NCBI GenBank assembly: GCA_003170035.1 | Contig: PMZX01000405.1 | Coordinates: 20,082-25,272 of the forward strand | DNA length: 5,191 bases | Direction of reading: 5' to 3' | Source: Myxococcales bacterium | GTDB lineage: Bacteria; Myxococcota_A; Polyangia; Fen-1088 | Shown: one piece after another, positions 1 to 5,174 of the stretch | Layout of the letters: the number at the start of each line of letters is the position of its first letter | How positions within the stretch are numbered: position 1 is the first letter of the stretch | The notes under the pieces: model-generated | Databases searched by the model: none | Told to the model about the DNA's origin: nothing | Seen by the model: only the letters and a program-made list of their open reading frames with translations | Position numbers and translations under genes: made by a program

Positions 1-655
1 GCTCGAACTGCATGAACACCAGGTTCCAGATCTCGACCCAGCGGTCGCAGTCGCAGGCTGGCCCCTGACAAGCACCGCCAGCCGCAGCTTCGGGGCAAGG
101 GATGTCATCACCCTGGTGGTAATGGATCTCGCTGCACGGGCCGCAAGGACCGACCTCGCCCATGGCCCAGAAGTTGTCCTTGTCGCCCAGGCCGAGGACC
201 CGGTCGTCGCCCACGCCGGCCACCTTCTTCCACAACAGGCGCGCCTCGTCGTCGCTGTGATGGACGGTGTACACGAGGCGTTTCGGGTCGATGGCGTAAC
301 CCTTGACCAGCAGGTCGTAGGCGAACCCGATGGCGTCGGTCTTGAAGTAGTCGCCGAAAGAGAAATTGCCCAGCATCTCGAAGAAGGTGTGGTGCCGAGC
401 GGTGCGCCCCACGTTTTCCAGGTCATTGTGCTTGCCGCCGGCGCGCACGCACTTCTGCGAGCTGCAGGCACGCGATCGTCGTCGCTGCGTCTTGCCGGTG
501 AAGATGTCCTTGAACTGGTTCATCCCGGCGTTGGCGAAAAGCAGCGTCGGGTCGTTGGCCGGCACCAGTGAGGAACTGGGGACCTCCTCATGACCGTTGG
601 CCACGAAGAACTCGATGAACTTGCGGCGGACCTTGTGCGAAATCCAATCTGACAT
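1..655 (-). CDS. alaS: alanyl-tRNA synthetase, N-terminal part (runs off the left edge)
   Basis: Cytoplasmic class II synthetase that charges tRNA-Ala with alanine using ATP. Only the first 218 codons of a protein that is usually about 870-900 residues are present, so the window holds most of the aminoacylation core but not the tRNA-recognition, editing or C-Ala domains. Seen in the translation: motif-1 region [20 protein letters not shown] (26-45), the family signature [20 protein letters not shown] (65-84), motif 2 [18 protein letters not shown] (88-105), GPCGPCSEI (169-177) and WNLVFMQF (210-217). Between the last two lies an insert with four cysteines (187, 196, 201, 203). The frame is open from the ATG at 655 to the edge. 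The ATG lies 46 bp downstream of pilT on the same strand, so co-transcription is plausible. No Shine-Dalgarno-like purine run precedes it (CTCCCCGGCCC), which is unusual, but the first residues align well with the family start. Confidence 0.97.
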   Translation of the reverse strand, partial: MSDWISHKVRRKFIEFFVANGHEEVPSSSLVPANDPTLLFANAGMNQFKDIFTGKTQRRRSRACSSQKCVRAGGKHNDLENVGRTARHHTFFEMLGNFSFGDYFKTDAIGFAYDLLVKGYAIDPKRLVYTVHHSDDEARLLWKKVAGVGDDRVLGLGDKDNFWAMGEVGPCGPCSEIHYHQGDDIPCPEAAAGGACQGPACDCDRWVEIWNLVFMQFE

Positions 656-670
656 GGGCCGGGGAGACTA

Positions 671-686
671 GCGCGAGTGACCGCGC
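671..686 (-). other. small GC hairpin between pilT and alaS
   Basis: A perfect 5-bp inverted repeat (GCGCG / CGCGC) with a 6-base loop sits in the 46-bp gap between the pilT stop and the alaS start. There is no T-tract on either strand, so it is not a convincing intrinsic terminator. It could be a weak attenuating or mRNA-stability hairpin, or chance in GC-rich DNA. Confidence 0.25.
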
Positions 687-701
687 CCGTCGACTGCCTC
701 A

Positions 702-1943
702 CTACTCTTTGGTGAACCGGTCCACGTCGTGCTGCCCACCGTAGCCTGGGGCTGCCGTGCCCCCACCGGTGCTGGGCTGGTTGGTCATCGCGTTGAAATC
801 CTGGCCAACCTGGCCCCCCTTGCTGACCCCGCGGAAGAAGAGGGCGAAGTCGTCCGGGTTGGTCGACGCGGCAATAGCGTCTTCGTAGGTGACGAAGCGG
901 TTCTTGACCAGCTCGGTCAGTGACTGGTCAAAGCTAATCATCCCGTACGGGTCGCGGCCGGTGGCGATCGCTTCGTGGATCTCACGCGTGCGCTTCACAT
1001 CGGCGATCAACTCGCGCACGCGGGCCGTATTGACCAGAATCTCGACCGCCGGCACCATGCCCATGCCGTCGGCCCGAGGCACCAGCCGCTGTGAGATAAC
1101 GCCCTTGATGACCGAGCAAAGTTGCAGGCGGGCCTGGGTTTGCTGGTGGGGTGGATAGATGGATACGATGCGGTTGATGGTTTCGACGGCGTCGACGGTA
1201 TGCAGGGTCGACAGCACCAGGTGCCCCGTCTCGGCAGCGGTCAGCGCGATCTCGGTGGTTTCCAGATCCCGCATCTCGCCCACCAGGATCACGTCCGGGT
1301 CTTGGCGCAGCGACGCGCGCAGGGCCCGCGCGAACGACGTCGTGTCGAATCCCACTTCGCGCTGGTTGATCACGCTGCGCCGGTCCTTGAAGGCGTACTC
1401 GATGGGGTCTTCGATGGTCACGATGTGGACGGCTCGGCTGGTGTTGATGTAATCGACCATCGCGGCCAGCGTGGTGGACTTTCCCGATCCGGTGATCCCG
1501 GTCACCAGGAGTAGGCCACGCTCCTCATCGGCCAGTTCCAACACCTTGTGAGGCAGATTCAGGCGTTCAAAGGGTGGCACATTGGGCGGGATGAGACGCA
1601 TCACAACACCCATGCAGCCCCGCTGTTGCAGGATGTTGACCCGGTAGCGGAAGCCGTCAGCCGTGGAATAGGCGAGGTCGACGTCCCAGCTTTTTTCGAA
1701 GAGTTCCCGCTGCCGCGCATTCATCATGCTCAGCCCGAACTCTTCCACCGCCTCCTTGGTCACGGGCGGCACGTTGGCCACTGTGCGCAGATCACCCTTG
1801 ACGCGAAAGATGGGCGGCAGGCCCACTTTCAAGTGGACGTCAGAGGCTCCCAGCTGTCGGGCCGCTTGTAGCACTCTGTCGAGGACGCTCACCATGGTTC
1901 TTGCCGATCGATCGACGTGTTGCGGGACAGACTTGAGCGGCAC
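702..1943 (-). CDS. pilT: PilT-family type IV pilus retraction ATPase
   Basis: Predicted cytoplasmic hexameric secretion ATPase that powers pilus depolymerisation at the inner-membrane base of the type IV pilus (twitching or social motility). The 413-residue product has the N-terminal PAS-like PilT domain (about 19-125, with GASDVHLKVG at 32-41) and then the RecA-like motor. Motor motifs: Walker A GITGSGKST (149-157), Asp box VTIEDPIEY (175-183), Walker B DPDVILVGEMRD (215-226) and His box AETGHLVLSTLHT (237-249). The region matching the PilT AIRNLIRE motif reads VRELIADVK (309-317), followed by YGMISFDQSL (333-342) and NPDDFALFFRG (362-372). Residues 373-413 are a Gly/Ser/Pro/Gln-rich tail beyond the usual end. 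The start is GTG at 1943, with GAAGAGG 7 bases upstream. An ATG at 1895 (residue 17) would give a more family-typical N-terminus but has a weaker ribosome site. I call it PilT rather than PilU or PilB by overall motif match; the paralogue class is less certain. It stands apart from other pil genes and upstream of alaS. Confidence 0.93.
   Translation of the reverse strand: MPLKSVPQHVDRSARTMVSVLDRVLQAARQLGASDVHLKVGLPPIFRVKGDLRTVANVPPVTKEAVEEFGLSMMNARQRELFEKSWDVDLAYSTADGFRYRVNILQQRGCMGVVMRLIPPNVPPFERLNLPHKVLELADEERGLLLVTGITGSGKSTTLAAMVDYINTSRAVHIVTIEDPIEYAFKDRRSVINQREVGFDTTSFARALRASLRQDPDVILVGEMRDLETTEIALTAAETGHLVLSTLHTVDAVETINRIVSIYPPHQQTQARLQLCSVIKGVISQRLVPRADGMGMVPAVEILVNTARVRELIADVKRTREIHEAIATGRDPYGMISFDQSLTELVKNRFVTYEDAIAASTNPDDFALFFRGVSKGGQVGQDFNAMTNQPSTGGGTAAPGYGGQHDVDRFTKE
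1905..1914. repeat. 10-bp perfect palindrome CGATCGATCG at the pilT 5' end
   Basis: A self-complementary 10-mer lies inside the first codons of pilT if the GTG at 1943 is used, or about 10 bases upstream of the start if the ATG at 1895 is used. In the second case it would sit in the leader, where an operator or a structure masking the ribosome site could act. No function is known. It could be chance. Confidence 0.3.
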
Positions 1944-1950
1944 TCCACCG

Positions 1951-1957
1951 CCTCTTC
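1951..1957 (-). promoter_or_regulatory. ribosome binding site for pilT (GTG start)
   Basis: On the minus strand GAAGAGG lies 7 bases upstream of the GTG at 1943. It is the best Shine-Dalgarno match near either candidate pilT start and is the main reason for choosing the GTG. Confidence 0.5.
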
Positions 1958-2000
1958 ACAGTACCACGCCGTCTTCTATTGTGCGCTGTGATGCGAGTTT

Positions 2001-2029
2001 TTGACCTTTGCCCGCGTCTAACCTAGGGT
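2001..2029 (+). promoter_or_regulatory. candidate sigma-70-type promoter of the dual-receiver gene
   Basis: TTGACC (2001-2006) matches the -35 consensus at five of six positions. A 17-base spacer leads to TAGGGT (2024-2029), which keeps only the T, A and final T of the -10 consensus. Transcription would then start about 2036-2037, at or next to the GTG start codon, so the mRNA would be almost leaderless. The AGGG inside the -10 (2025-2028) is also the only Shine-Dalgarno-like run, so the two readings compete. I saw no comparably good promoter for pilT on the other strand of this 93-bp divergent gap. Confidence 0.35.
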
Positions 2030-2036
2030 CATAGGG

Positions 2037-3080
2037 GTGACTGTTCAGGAGGCCAAGATATCCTCGGCCCAGGAGGTGCTCGTCCTCGACGCCGAGGTCA
2101 ACGTGCTGAGAGCCGTCGAGAGCGTGTTGCTTGAGGCTGGCCTCACGGTCACCGCTCTGGCTTCGTCTGAGCGGGCATTCGACCAAGTCCTGAATCGTTT
2201 CTTCTCTGTCGTGCTCTGCGATCTCGACACGCCCTCGCTCGACGGGGCCATCGACTTCATACGATTTGTCCGCGACAAGTCGCCCTCCACGGCGGTCATC
2301 GCGATGAGCCGGCGGACCAGTTTTGACGTGGTGGCGTCGGCGTTTCGTGCGGGCGCGGCGGACGTGATGCCGGAGAACCGCCACTCCGTTCTCCCGTTGC
2401 GTGACCGGGTGGTGAAGGCATCCCGGGACGTCCAGACGGCGCTGGGGCGCGATCAACTCCTGGCTGAATTCGCCGATGCCAACGACGAACTTGTGCGCAA
2501 GCTGATGGAGTTGTCGGGGCGGGCCACCGAGCTGGAGGACAAGCTCCTGGCCAATGACAACGAGCCGTCGTCCTCCGCCAGCCGGCTGGGCGCGCTTCAC
2601 CTGTTGGTGGTCGATGACCAACCCGACCTGGTCAAAGCGCTGGAGAAGGCCTTGCCGCCGGACAAGGGCTGGCGCCTGCAGCACGCGCAGAGCGGCGGCG
2701 AGGCGCTCGACAGTGCGACGCAGACTCCTCCGCAGATTCTCGTGGCAAAGGAATCGCTCCCTGATCTGACGGGAAGCATGGTGGTCAAGACTATCAAGGC
2801 GAGTGTGCCCAGCTTGGTCGCGATGCTGTTCGTGCCTCCCACGGATGAGAAGGAAGGCGAGCTCAAGATGGTCGACCAGAGCCGGCTGCACACCTTGATC
2901 CCGCGGTTCAAGAGCGCCGCCGACCTCGCGGCCCGGCTCTCCGAAGTGCGCGATGCCCTGCACAGGAAGGCCCGCGAGCGGCGCCACGTCAAGATCTTCC
3001 AGACCCAGTACTTGGAGATCCTACAGCGCTGTCATCGTCTGCAGCAGCAACTCGAGGCCGTCCTCAACGAGAAGAAGTAG
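2037..3080 (+). CDS. dual receiver-domain response-regulator-like protein
   Basis: Cytoplasmic signalling protein of 347 residues with two CheY-like receiver (REC) domains and no DNA-binding, GGDEF or HD-GYP output. REC1 (about 14-128) has acidic residues D18 and E20, the probable phospho-acceptor D62 in VVLCDLDTP and S91 at the switch Ser/Thr position. The usual Lys-Pro is replaced by MPEN (111-114). A helical linker (about 131-172) and an Asn/Ser-rich hinge (173-183) follow. REC2 (about 186-305) begins LLVVDDQPD with D193/D194, but the acceptor position in ILVAKESLPDLTG is Lys238. Its end, RLHTLIPRFKSAADL, looks like the KPW region of receivers from HD-GYP-type regulators with the Lys lost. 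Residues 303-347 are a charged helix, possibly coiled coil. The start is GTG at 2037, the first start after an in-frame TAA at 2019, with AGGG 8 bases upstream. The gene is divergent from pilT and overlaps the hpt end by 17 bp. Compare FrzZ of Myxococcus, also a dual-receiver motility protein; orthology is not claimed. Confidence 0.88.
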   Translation: MTVQEAKISSAQEVLVLDAEVNVLRAVESVLLEAGLTVTALASSERAFDQVLNRFFSVVLCDLDTPSLDGAIDFIRFVRDKSPSTAVIAMSRRTSFDVVASAFRAGAADVMPENRHSVLPLRDRVVKASRDVQTALGRDQLLAEFADANDELVRKLMELSGRATELEDKLLANDNEPSSSASRLGALHLLVVDDQPDLVKALEKALPPDKGWRLQHAQSGGEALDSATQTPPQILVAKESLPDLTGSMVVKTIKASVPSLVAMLFVPPTDEKEGELKMVDQSRLHTLIPRFKSAADLAARLSEVRDALHRKARERRHVKIFQTQYLEILQRCHRLQQQLEAVLNEKK

Positions 3081-3603
3081 GCGGCTGCTCCTCGTCGACG
3101 ACTGCAACGTAGGGCAAGCTGCGGTACTTCTGGCCTGCATCCAGCCCGTAGCCGACTACGAAGCGATCGGGAATTTCAAAACCCACGAAGTGAAGTGGCA
3201 CTGCGACCCGACGCCGCGACGCCTTGTTGAGCAAAGTGCAGACGTGAATGCTAGCGGGCCCGCGCGCCTCCAGGAGGTCGAGCAGATAGCGCAGGGTAAG
3301 TCCTGTGTCCACGATGTCCTCCACCAGAAGAACATGCTGGCCCGCGACCGGCAGGCTCAGATCACTTGTGATCTGGACAACGCCGGACGTCTCGGTGGCA
3401 GCGCCGTAGCTGCGCACACCCAGAAAGTCGCATCGGACATCGCGCGGGATCGCACGTACGAGATCCGCCATGAAGATGAATGCGCCGCGTAGTATGCCAA
3501 CCGCGGTCAGGGCGCCGTCGGGAAGCCGAGCGGCGATTTCTCCGCCCATGCCCGCTACGCGTGCGGCAATTTCTTGGCTGGAAATGAGTGGTCGTGGCTG
3601 CAC
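3064..3603 (-). CDS. hpt: hypoxanthine phosphoribosyltransferase
   Basis: Cytoplasmic purine-salvage enzyme that joins hypoxanthine (often also guanine) to PRPP to give IMP or GMP. With the GTG start at 3603 it is 179 residues, the normal family length. It begins QPRPLISSQEIAARV, matching the usual start of the fold. Seen: the pyrophosphate-loop region GILRGAFIFMADL (36-48), the flexible loop with Ser-Tyr GVRSYGAATE (62-71), the PRPP-binding signature VLLVEDIVDTGLT (91-103), LLNKASRR (124-131) and the purine-binding end VGFEIPDRFVVGYGLD (140-155) then KYRSLPYV (159-166). The frame stays open upstream to a GTG at 3699 and an ATG at 3696, adding up to 32 residues (211 in all). That form also has a possible ribosome site (AGGTGA) but would overlap the divergent gene's start and leave no promoter space, so I prefer 3603, which has AAGG 5 bases upstream. 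The TGA at 3064-3066 lies inside the convergent neighbour's 3' end. Confidence 0.94.
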   Translation of the reverse strand: MQPRPLISSQEIAARVAGMGGEIAARLPDGALTAVGILRGAFIFMADLVRAIPRDVRCDFLGVRSYGAATETSGVVQITSDLSLPVAGQHVLLVEDIVDTGLTLRYLLDLLEARGPASIHVCTLLNKASRRRVAVPLHFVGFEIPDRFVVGYGLDAGQKYRSLPYVAVVDEEQPPTSSR

Positions 3604-3608
3604 CGCTG

Positions 3609-3612
3609 CCTT
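3609..3612 (-). promoter_or_regulatory. possible ribosome binding site for the short hpt start
   Basis: On the minus strand AAGG lies 5 bases upstream of the GTG at 3603. It is a modest match that supports the family-length start over the extended form. Confidence 0.4.
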
Positions 3613-3681
3613 GCAAAAGACAATATCATGCCTATCGACGGGCAGTGGGAACCCGGGCGCGTGATCAGTTGTCGATTGGGT

Positions 3682-3685
3682 AGGT
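3682..3685 (+). promoter_or_regulatory. ribosome binding site for the TPR lipoprotein gene
   Basis: AGGT within GGGTAGGTAAG lies 5 bases before the ATG at 3691. The alternative in-frame ATG at 3760 has no purine-rich run before it, so this site favours 3691. Confidence 0.5.
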
Positions 3686-3690
3686 AAGCC

Positions 3691-5052
3691 ATGCATCACT
3701 CAAAATCACCTGCCCCCTCCGACCGCTCGCTTCGCTCGGCCTCGCCAAACCATCCCGCGATGGTCCGCCACGCGCGGCGCTTGCAAGGCCGGCGGGCTCT
3801 TCACGCGACCTGGTGGAACCTCGGTTTCTCAGCAGTTGTTGCGGCGAGTCTGGGGGCGTGCGCGACATCTGGGGCCCATCCGCCGGCCGGTCCCGAATCC
3901 GGTCCGGTGGTCAAGTACGAGATGGACCCCATCCGGATCGACGCCACCCACGGGCCTGGCGGGACGCAGATCGAGGCCTACGACGCGCCGGAACTCTTCG
4001 AGCAGGCTGGGGTGGCGCTCTCCGACAGGCGATTCGAAGCTGCGGCCAAGCTCTACGCTAAGCTTCTCAAGGGTTTTCCCGATTCTGCCTACGCGCGGGC
4101 ATCACTGTACAACATGGGTCTGGCCCACATCGGCAGCAGGAACTGGGCAGATGGCGTCGACGCCTTCAAGCGGCTGATCGAAAAGTACCCGACCCACGCG
4201 GATGCCAAGGATGCCTCCTTTCAACTGGGCGCGTGCTACGCCGAGCAAACGAACTGGCCTGCCTCGGCCGAGGTGTTTGCGCGCGTTCTGGAGCGGTCAG
4301 ACCTGTCGGCCGACGATCGCATCGAGGCGCTGGCGCGCCGTGGCTTTGCGCAATTCAACCTGGGCGACCTCGACACGGCCGAGAAGACCTTTCGTGCGGT
4401 GCTGTCCTATCGCCAGAAGATCGAGAACGAGGAACGCCTGGCTACCGACTTCTACCTGGCGTTCTCGCAATACCATCTCGCGCAGATCTCACATCGACGC
4501 TTTCAGGCGGTGGAGTTGCGCCTGCCCGAAGCACAGATGGACAAGGATCTCGACCAGAAGGCCAGCCTCCTCCTGCAAGCGCAGCGCTCGTACATCGAAA
4601 CCATCAAGTATGGCAACCCGGCCTGGGCCTCCGCCGCTGGCTTCCAGGTCGGCTCGCTGTACGAAGAGCTCTACGATGCCTTCATGCGTGTCCCGATTCC
4701 TCCGGAGCTTCAGGCCGAAGCGCGGGAGGTGTACCAGGAGGAATTGCACAAGAAGATCCGTGTGCTGCTCGAGAAGTCCATGCGCTGGCAACGCGAGAAC
4801 CTGCTCATGATCGAACGCCTGGGAGTCAACACGGACTGGGCCGAGAAGAGCAAGCTGGCCTATACCAAGTTGGTCAAACTGCTGGAGCCGAAGATCCCAG
4901 GCGTTCCTGGGGTGACGCCTGCGCCTGCCGACGCGCCCGGGAAGCCACCGCTGGCCCCTCCGCCCACCCCACCCGCTCCCCCGCATCGTGGAGATGCGCC
5001 GGATCGGACGCCGCCTGGGGATGCCGACGCCGTAGGTCGACAGGTGCTGTAG
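3691..5052 (+). CDS. TPR-repeat lipoprotein with proline-rich C-terminus
   Basis: Predicted lipoprotein of 453 residues; exact role unknown. A hydrophobic stretch WNLGFSAVVAASLGAC (42-57) ends in a lipobox (LGAC), so Cys57 should be lipidated after signal peptidase II cleavage. The positively charged region before it is long (about 41 residues from the ATG at 3691, about 18 from the ATG at 3760). After a Pro/Gly-rich linker come TPR-like helix pairs at about 100-134, 137-170, 174-205 and 212-243. Each has the small/Gly-Ala pattern and a closing segment such as FKRLIEKYPTHADA (159-172). A distinct helical module follows (about 250-400), with SLYEELYDAF (322-331), VPIPPELQAE (334-343), REVYQEELHKKIRVLLEKS (345-363) and RENLLMIERLGVN (368-380). 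Residues 401-445 are Pro/Ala-rich and probably disordered. Such proteins act as scaffolds in envelope machines such as gliding or pilus assembly (for example AglT or Tgl in myxobacteria); homology to any one is not shown. It is divergent from hpt and is followed by probable terminator hairpins. Confidence 0.85.
   Translation: MHHSKSPAPSDRSLRSASPNHPAMVRHARRLQGRRALHATWWNLGFSAVVAASLGACATSGAHPPAGPESGPVVKYEMDPIRIDATHGPGGTQIEAYDAPELFEQAGVALSDRRFEAAAKLYAKLLKGFPDSAYARASLYNMGLAHIGSRNWADGVDAFKRLIEKYPTHADAKDASFQLGACYAEQTNWPASAEVFARVLERSDLSADDRIEALARRGFAQFNLGDLDTAEKTFRAVLSYRQKIENEERLATDFYLAFSQYHLAQISHRRFQAVELRLPEAQMDKDLDQKASLLLQAQRSYIETIKYGNPAWASAAGFQVGSLYEELYDAFMRVPIPPELQAEAREVYQEELHKKIRVLLEKSMRWQRENLLMIERLGVNTDWAEKSKLAYTKLVKLLEPKIPGVPGVTPAPADAPGKPPLAPPPTPPAPPHRGDAPDRTPPGDADAVGRQVL
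3725..3738. repeat. 14-bp mirror repeat at the 5' end of the lipoprotein gene
   Basis: The 14-mer GCTCGCTTCGCTCG reads the same backwards on one strand. Similar GCTCGCTTCGCTC runs are common in GC-rich bacterial intergenic DNA. Its presence in codons 12-16 of the lipoprotein ORF weakly hints that translation may really start later, at 3760. Confidence 0.35.
3749..3764 (+). other. small hairpin covering the alternative ATG of the lipoprotein gene
   Basis: ACCATC (3749-3754) and GATGGT (3759-3764) form a 6-bp stem with loop CCGC. The in-frame ATG at 3760 lies inside the second arm. If that ATG were used, the stem would hide it in the mRNA, a further point for the 3691 start or for translational control. 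Confidence 0.25.
4955..4982 (-). other. G-quadruplex motif on the minus strand, within the proline-rich coding tail
   Basis: The plus strand has five C-runs of 3-5 bases (4955-4958, 4963-4965, 4967-4970, 4972-4974, 4978-4982) separated by 4, 1, 1 and 3 bases. The minus strand therefore meets the G3+ N1-7 quadruplex pattern. Here the runs are explained by proline codons. Confidence 0.6.
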
Positions 5053-5079
5053 AACCGCTTCTTGGAAATCCGTGACCGG

Positions 5080-5123
5080 TTCGGATTGCCGGTTCGCAGC
5101 CGGCACCGGCCGCCGGATCCGAA
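5080..5123 (+). other. nested GC-rich inverted repeats downstream of the lipoprotein gene
   Basis: Outer arms TTCGGAT (5080-5086) and ATCCGAA (5117-5123) enclose an inner stem GCCGG (5088-5092) / CCGGC (5100-5104), with an alternative pairing GCCGGT (5088-5093) / ACCGGC (5105-5110). It starts 28 bases after the stop codon and has no T-tract. It may act with the next hairpin as a transcript end or mRNA-stabilising structure. Confidence 0.45.
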
Positions 5124-5126
5124 TCT

Positions 5127-5152
5127 GGGGAGCGGCTAGGATCCGGCTCCCC
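5127..5152 (+). terminator. probable terminator hairpin of the lipoprotein gene
   Basis: GGGGAGC (5127-5133) and GCTCCCC (5146-5152) form a perfect 7-bp GC-rich stem; two more G-C pairs can form inside past a bulged G, leaving loop CTAGGAT. The position, 75 bases after the stop codon, suits a transcript end. Only CTTCGGG follows instead of a run of T, so it is an atypical intrinsic terminator at best. Confidence 0.45.
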
Positions 5153-5167
5153 TTCGGGACTTCGGGA
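5152..5167. repeat. tandem 8-bp repeat (CTTCGGGA x2)
   Basis: Two exact adjacent copies of CTTCGGGA (5152-5159 and 5160-5167) directly follow the terminator-like hairpin, the first base being shared with its arm. No function is evident. It may be a small slippage product. Confidence 0.5.
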
Positions 5168-5174
5168 CGGACAG

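Larger units (their letters stand above)
3604..3690. promoter_or_regulatory. divergent gap between hpt and the TPR lipoprotein gene
   Basis: These 87 bases must carry both promoters if hpt starts at 3603. The segment around 3611-3630 is more AT-rich than its surroundings and has -10-like runs such as CATGAT on the minus strand, but I find no convincing -35/-10 pair on either strand. A 6-bp inverted repeat (ATCGAC 3634-3639, GTCGAT 3671-3676) spans 31 bases and may be chance. Confidence 0.35.

Noticed and set aside
116..571. 151-codon plus-strand open frame across alaS
   Set aside because: Antisense to strongly conserved AlaRS sequence and without any recognisable feature.
1122..1514. 130-codon plus-strand open frame opposite pilT
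   Set aside because: Antisense to the conserved ATPase motifs; no ribosome site or domain.
1956..2987. 343-codon open frame on the minus strand opposite the dual-receiver gene
   Set aside because: It is a GC-driven antisense shadow: no recognisable domain, an Arg/His/Gly-heavy composition, and the opposite frame encodes clear receiver domains.
3043..3089. Possible bidirectional terminator at the dual-receiver / hpt junction (AGCAGC ... GCTGCT)
   Set aside because: Only six base pairs with a 35-base loop and no T-tract; likely chance.
3665..3868. 67-codon minus-strand open frame over the divergent gap and lipoprotein start
   Set aside because: Low-complexity Arg/Ser/Gly product opposite a supported signal peptide; no evidence of coding.
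4233..5075. 280-codon open frame in another plus-strand frame within the lipoprotein gene
   Set aside because: Arg/Gly/Ala-rich with no motif; the overlapping frame has a lipobox and TPRs.
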